Shown here: positions 62,120 through 64,000 of the stretch, piece after piece | How the letters are laid out: each line of letters begins with the position of its first letter | How positions within the stretch are numbered: position 1 is the stretch's first letter | Source: CAZAZQ01 sp964489705 | GTDB lineage: Bacteria; Zixibacteria; MSB-5A5; GN15; FEB-12 | DNA: 64,000 bases | Reading direction: 5' to 3' | Assembly (NCBI GenBank): GCA_964489705.1 | Contig: CAZAZQ010000001.1 | Location: 180,621 to 244,620, forward strand | The notes under the pieces: model-generated | The model's database searches: none | Seen by the model: the letters and a program-made list of their open reading frames with translations, nothing else | What the model was told of the DNA's origin: nothing | Made by a program: the position numbers and the translations under genes

Positions 62120-63537
62120 AGATGTTTCTCGACGGGCAATGGGTCGATCGTGACGAAACCATTGATGTTATCGATCCTTTCGACAACTCCGTCATCGACA
62201 CCATCCCCAGTGCCACCACGGCAGACGTGGAGACGGCTCTTGCTGCCGCCGTGAAAGGGTTTGAAGTCACCAAGCGGATGAGCGTGTATGAGCGTGCTCA
62301 AATTTTATACAAAACGGCGCAGATTATCTCCGATCGCCTCGACGAGTTTGCCACCACTATCGCGCGGGAAGGTTCCAAGACCATCAATGAAGCGCGCAAA
62401 GAAGCCTCGCGTTGCGTGAATACGATGACGGTTGCGGCGGAAGAAGCCAAACGCATCTTGGGCGAGACTATTCCGTTCGATTCTTTCCCCGGCGGAGAAA
62501 AGCGGCGAGGCTACTACTACCGCTTCCCTATCGGGGTGGTGCTTGCCATCACCCCTTTTAACGATCCTTTGAATCTTGTCGCCCACAAGTTGGGTCCCGC
62601 CATTGCTGCCGGAAATTCCGTTATTCTCAAACCGGCGACGGTTACTCCCCTTTCTGCCATCAAACTGGTAGAGGCGCTGTTGGAAGCCGGGTTGCCTCCA
62701 GAAGCGATTCAGCTTATCACCGGCGTGGGGTCGAAAATCGGCGATCCGCTGGTATCCGACGAACGGGTGCGGATGATTTCCTTCACCGGCGGCGTGGAAG
62801 CAGGTAAACACATTGCCTCCATCGCCGGTATCAAAAAAATCGGCATGGAGCTCGGTTCCGATTCACCGGTCATTGTCTGGAAAGATGCCGATATGGAGCT
62901 TGCCGTGGAATCATGTGTCTCGGGCGCTTTCTGGGCGGCGGGGCAAAACTGCATCGGCGTTCAGCGTTTGTTGGTGCATAAAGACATTTACGAGGAATTC
63001 AAAACCAAGTTCGTTGAACGCACCAAGCAGTACACAATCGGCGACAAGCTGAAAGAAGAAACCGACATGGGACCGATGATAACGGAAACGGAAGCAAAAC
63101 GGGTCGAGAAATGGGTTGCCGAAGCGCAGGAAAAAGGAGCCACCGTTCTCTGCGGCGGTAAACGAGAAGGGGCCTTGTTCGAGCCGACGGTTTTGGAAAA
63201 CGTCCCGAAGGATGCGACCATTCATTGCGAAGAGGTCTTCGGTCCGACGGTCAACTTGTATCCCATCGACGACCTCGACAAAGCCATCCAAGAAGCCAAC
63301 TCGCTGCCATACGGATTGCTGGCGGCGATTTTCACCAGCAACGTCGATGTAGCGTTCAAAGCGGCGTACGAGTTGGATTGCGGCGGAGTGATGATTAACG
63401 ACTCGACCGACTACCGGCTCGACTCGATGCCGTTCGGCGGAGTGAAATACTCCGGCTTGGGACGGGAAGGGTTGAAGTTCTCGCTCCAGGAGATGACCGA
63501 GCCGAAAGTGGTTTGCTTCAATCTTCCTCACCTGTAA
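62116..63537 (+). CDS. NAD(P)-dependent aldehyde dehydrogenase
   Basis: This 473-residue ALDH superfamily enzyme oxidises an aldehyde to a carboxylate, or to an acyl-phosphate-free product. Seen: the Rossmann motif region GVVLAITPFNDPLNLVAHK, FTGGVEAGKHIAS, the general base in GMELGSDSPVIV, the nucleophile Cys in AAGQNCIGVQR, and CEEVFGPTVNLYPI. The closest groups I associate with it are lactaldehyde/phosphonoacetaldehyde/GapN-like enzymes; the substrate is undetermined. It overlaps the HSD-like gene by 4 bp, the last gene of the operon. A terminator follows. Confidence 0.92.
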   Translation: MKMFLDGQWVDRDETIDVIDPFDNSVIDTIPSATTADVETALAAAVKGFEVTKRMSVYERAQILYKTAQIISDRLDEFATTIAREGSKTINEARKEASRCVNTMTVAAEEAKRILGETIPFDSFPGGEKRRGYYYRFPIGVVLAITPFNDPLNLVAHKLGPAIAAGNSVILKPATVTPLSAIKLVEALLEAGLPPEAIQLITGVGSKIGDPLVSDERVRMISFTGGVEAGKHIASIAGIKKIGMELGSDSPVIVWKDADMELAVESCVSGAFWAAGQNCIGVQRLLVHKDIYEEFKTKFVERTKQYTIGDKLKEETDMGPMITETEAKRVEKWVAEAQEKGATVLCGGKREGALFEPTVLENVPKDATIHCEEVFGPTVNLYPIDDLDKAIQEANSLPYGLLAAIFTSNVDVAFKAAYELDCGGVMINDSTDYRLDSMPFGGVKYSGLGREGLKFSLQEMTEPKVVCFNLPHL

Positions 63538-63565
63538 GAAATAATCCGGACAATTAGCAATACAG

Positions 63566-63597
63566 AAAGCGGAAGCTTCGGCTTCCGCTTTTTTTAT
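63566..63597 (+). terminator. Terminator of the aldehyde dehydrogenase operon
   Basis: The stem AAGCGGAAG / CTTCCGCTT with loop CTTCGG is followed by a run of T residues. Confidence 0.9.
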
Positions 63598-63703
63598 GGA
63601 AAGTGACCGGCATATGTAGCAGTCAGCGATCACAGATTGCTGCCATACATTTCAACAATCAACTAGTGGAAGGAAAGGATAGATCTGAGAAGTCAGTGTT
63701 AAA

Positions 63704-63734
63704 CCCACCGCAAGCGGTGGGGCACCCTAAGGGT
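63704..63734. repeat. CCCACCGC-AA-GCGGTGGG plus CACCCTAAGGGT palindrome pair
   Basis: The same two adjacent palindromes as at 34725-34753, with one extra G between them. Also present: CCCCATGGC-TT-GCCGTGGGG at 63900-63919, a diverged copy of the first. Confidence 0.8.
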
Positions 63735-63810
63735 ATGAACCGGGCAGATAGGTAACAGGTATATTAGCGGTACGCTATCCGAGGAGGTAAAAACGTAATG
63801 GGAAAACAAG

Positions 63811-63833
63811 GTCAGGTCTCGAAGAGACCTGAC
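63811..63833. repeat. GTCAGGTCTC-GAA-GAGACCTGAC palindrome
   Basis: A 10-bp perfect stem with a 3-nt loop. A second copy with one mismatch, CAGGTCTC-GAA-GAGACTTG, lies at 63952-63970. Confidence 0.85.
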
Positions 63834-64000
63834 AGAGACAAAAATATCAAAGAAGCAAACTAGATGTGAAGAGTACCCACTGCAGTAGAGTGTGGGGTGC
63901 CCCATGGCTTGCCGTGGGGTTGACTCAAAACTCTCGTAATCCCAGAGTAGGCAGGTCTCGAAGAGACTTGACAAACTAGTATTTATTTCTCTAACGGACG

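Larger units (their letters stand above)
63538..64000. other. 463-bp intergenic region with terminator and palindromic repeats
   Basis: No gene is supported to the window edge. After the terminator at 63566 come ordinary AT-rich sequence (63600-63690) and a cluster of palindromes (63704-63970) of the same family as at 34.7 and 57.6 kb. Confidence 0.75.

Noticed and set aside
1..64000. tRNA, rRNA, tmRNA and riboswitch genes
   Set aside because: The intergenic regions were read for T-loop and conserved riboswitch cores on both strands and none was convincing; smpB and recX occur without adjacent tmRNA or recA.

Overview
The window reads as chromosomal DNA of a Gram-negative, FCB-group-like bacterium. 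Candidatus Zixibacteria or a close relative is the best guess. The reasons are: an SprA-type type IX secretion translocon; surface proteins ending in the T9SS/FlgD-like sorting domain; dockerin repeats carrying the signature NVADLTYLVNFLFKGG; a geranylgeranylglyceryl phosphate synthase in an otherwise bacterial genome; DUF3098 and DUF4139 proteins; and GroESL under a CIRCE element. This placement is inference from protein families. No rRNA or tRNA gene was found to test it.

Layout. 1-9.8 kb: tail of a secreted protein, AhpC peroxiredoxin, SprT-like metalloprotein, dCMP deaminase, DUF4139 and TPR exported proteins, PriA, a K+ channel/RCK protein and a VanZ-like protein. 10.3-15.8 kb: a 1440-residue multidomain surface protein and a smaller relative, both with T9SS sorting domains, followed by a PP2C phosphatase. 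17.5-23.5 kb: SprA. 23.5-35.6 kb: housekeeping genes (murB, DUF1844, recG, DUF3098, pckA, two CheY-like regulators, smpB, a cell-wall amidase, murI, an AT-rich DUF5677 gene, rdgB). 36-44.9 kb: a surface and regulatory block with a T9SS-sorted protein, an FG-GAP/cadherin/dockerin protein, an ECF-type sigma factor, a TPR-CHAT protease whose N terminus looks like an anti-sigma domain, and a secreted subtilase with a dockerin. 45.7-51.6 kb: a tightly overlapping minus-strand operon recX-alaS-GGGP synthase-gmhA-O-antigen ligase. 51.9-53.8 kb: a four-gene operon led by a PATAN/DUF4388 protein. 53.9-58.9 kb: methyltransferase, groESL, GNAT acetyltransferase, ispG. 59.5-63.5 kb: an operon of an unrecognised 411-residue protein, a cupin, a homoserine-dehydrogenase-like protein and an aldehyde dehydrogenase.

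Working together: SprA would export the sorting-domain proteins encoded here, while the dockerin proteins could use a cohesin-type partner. The sigma/CHAT/subtilase block looks like a self-contained protease-based regulatory module and is the best candidate for something little described; the 59.5-63.5 kb operon is the best candidate for unknown metabolism. Several intergenic regions hold a dispersed family of small perfect palindromes. Two 100-N scaffold gaps are present. One interrupts the CHAT gene. The other has identical 55-bp flanks and is probably an unmerged contig overlap.
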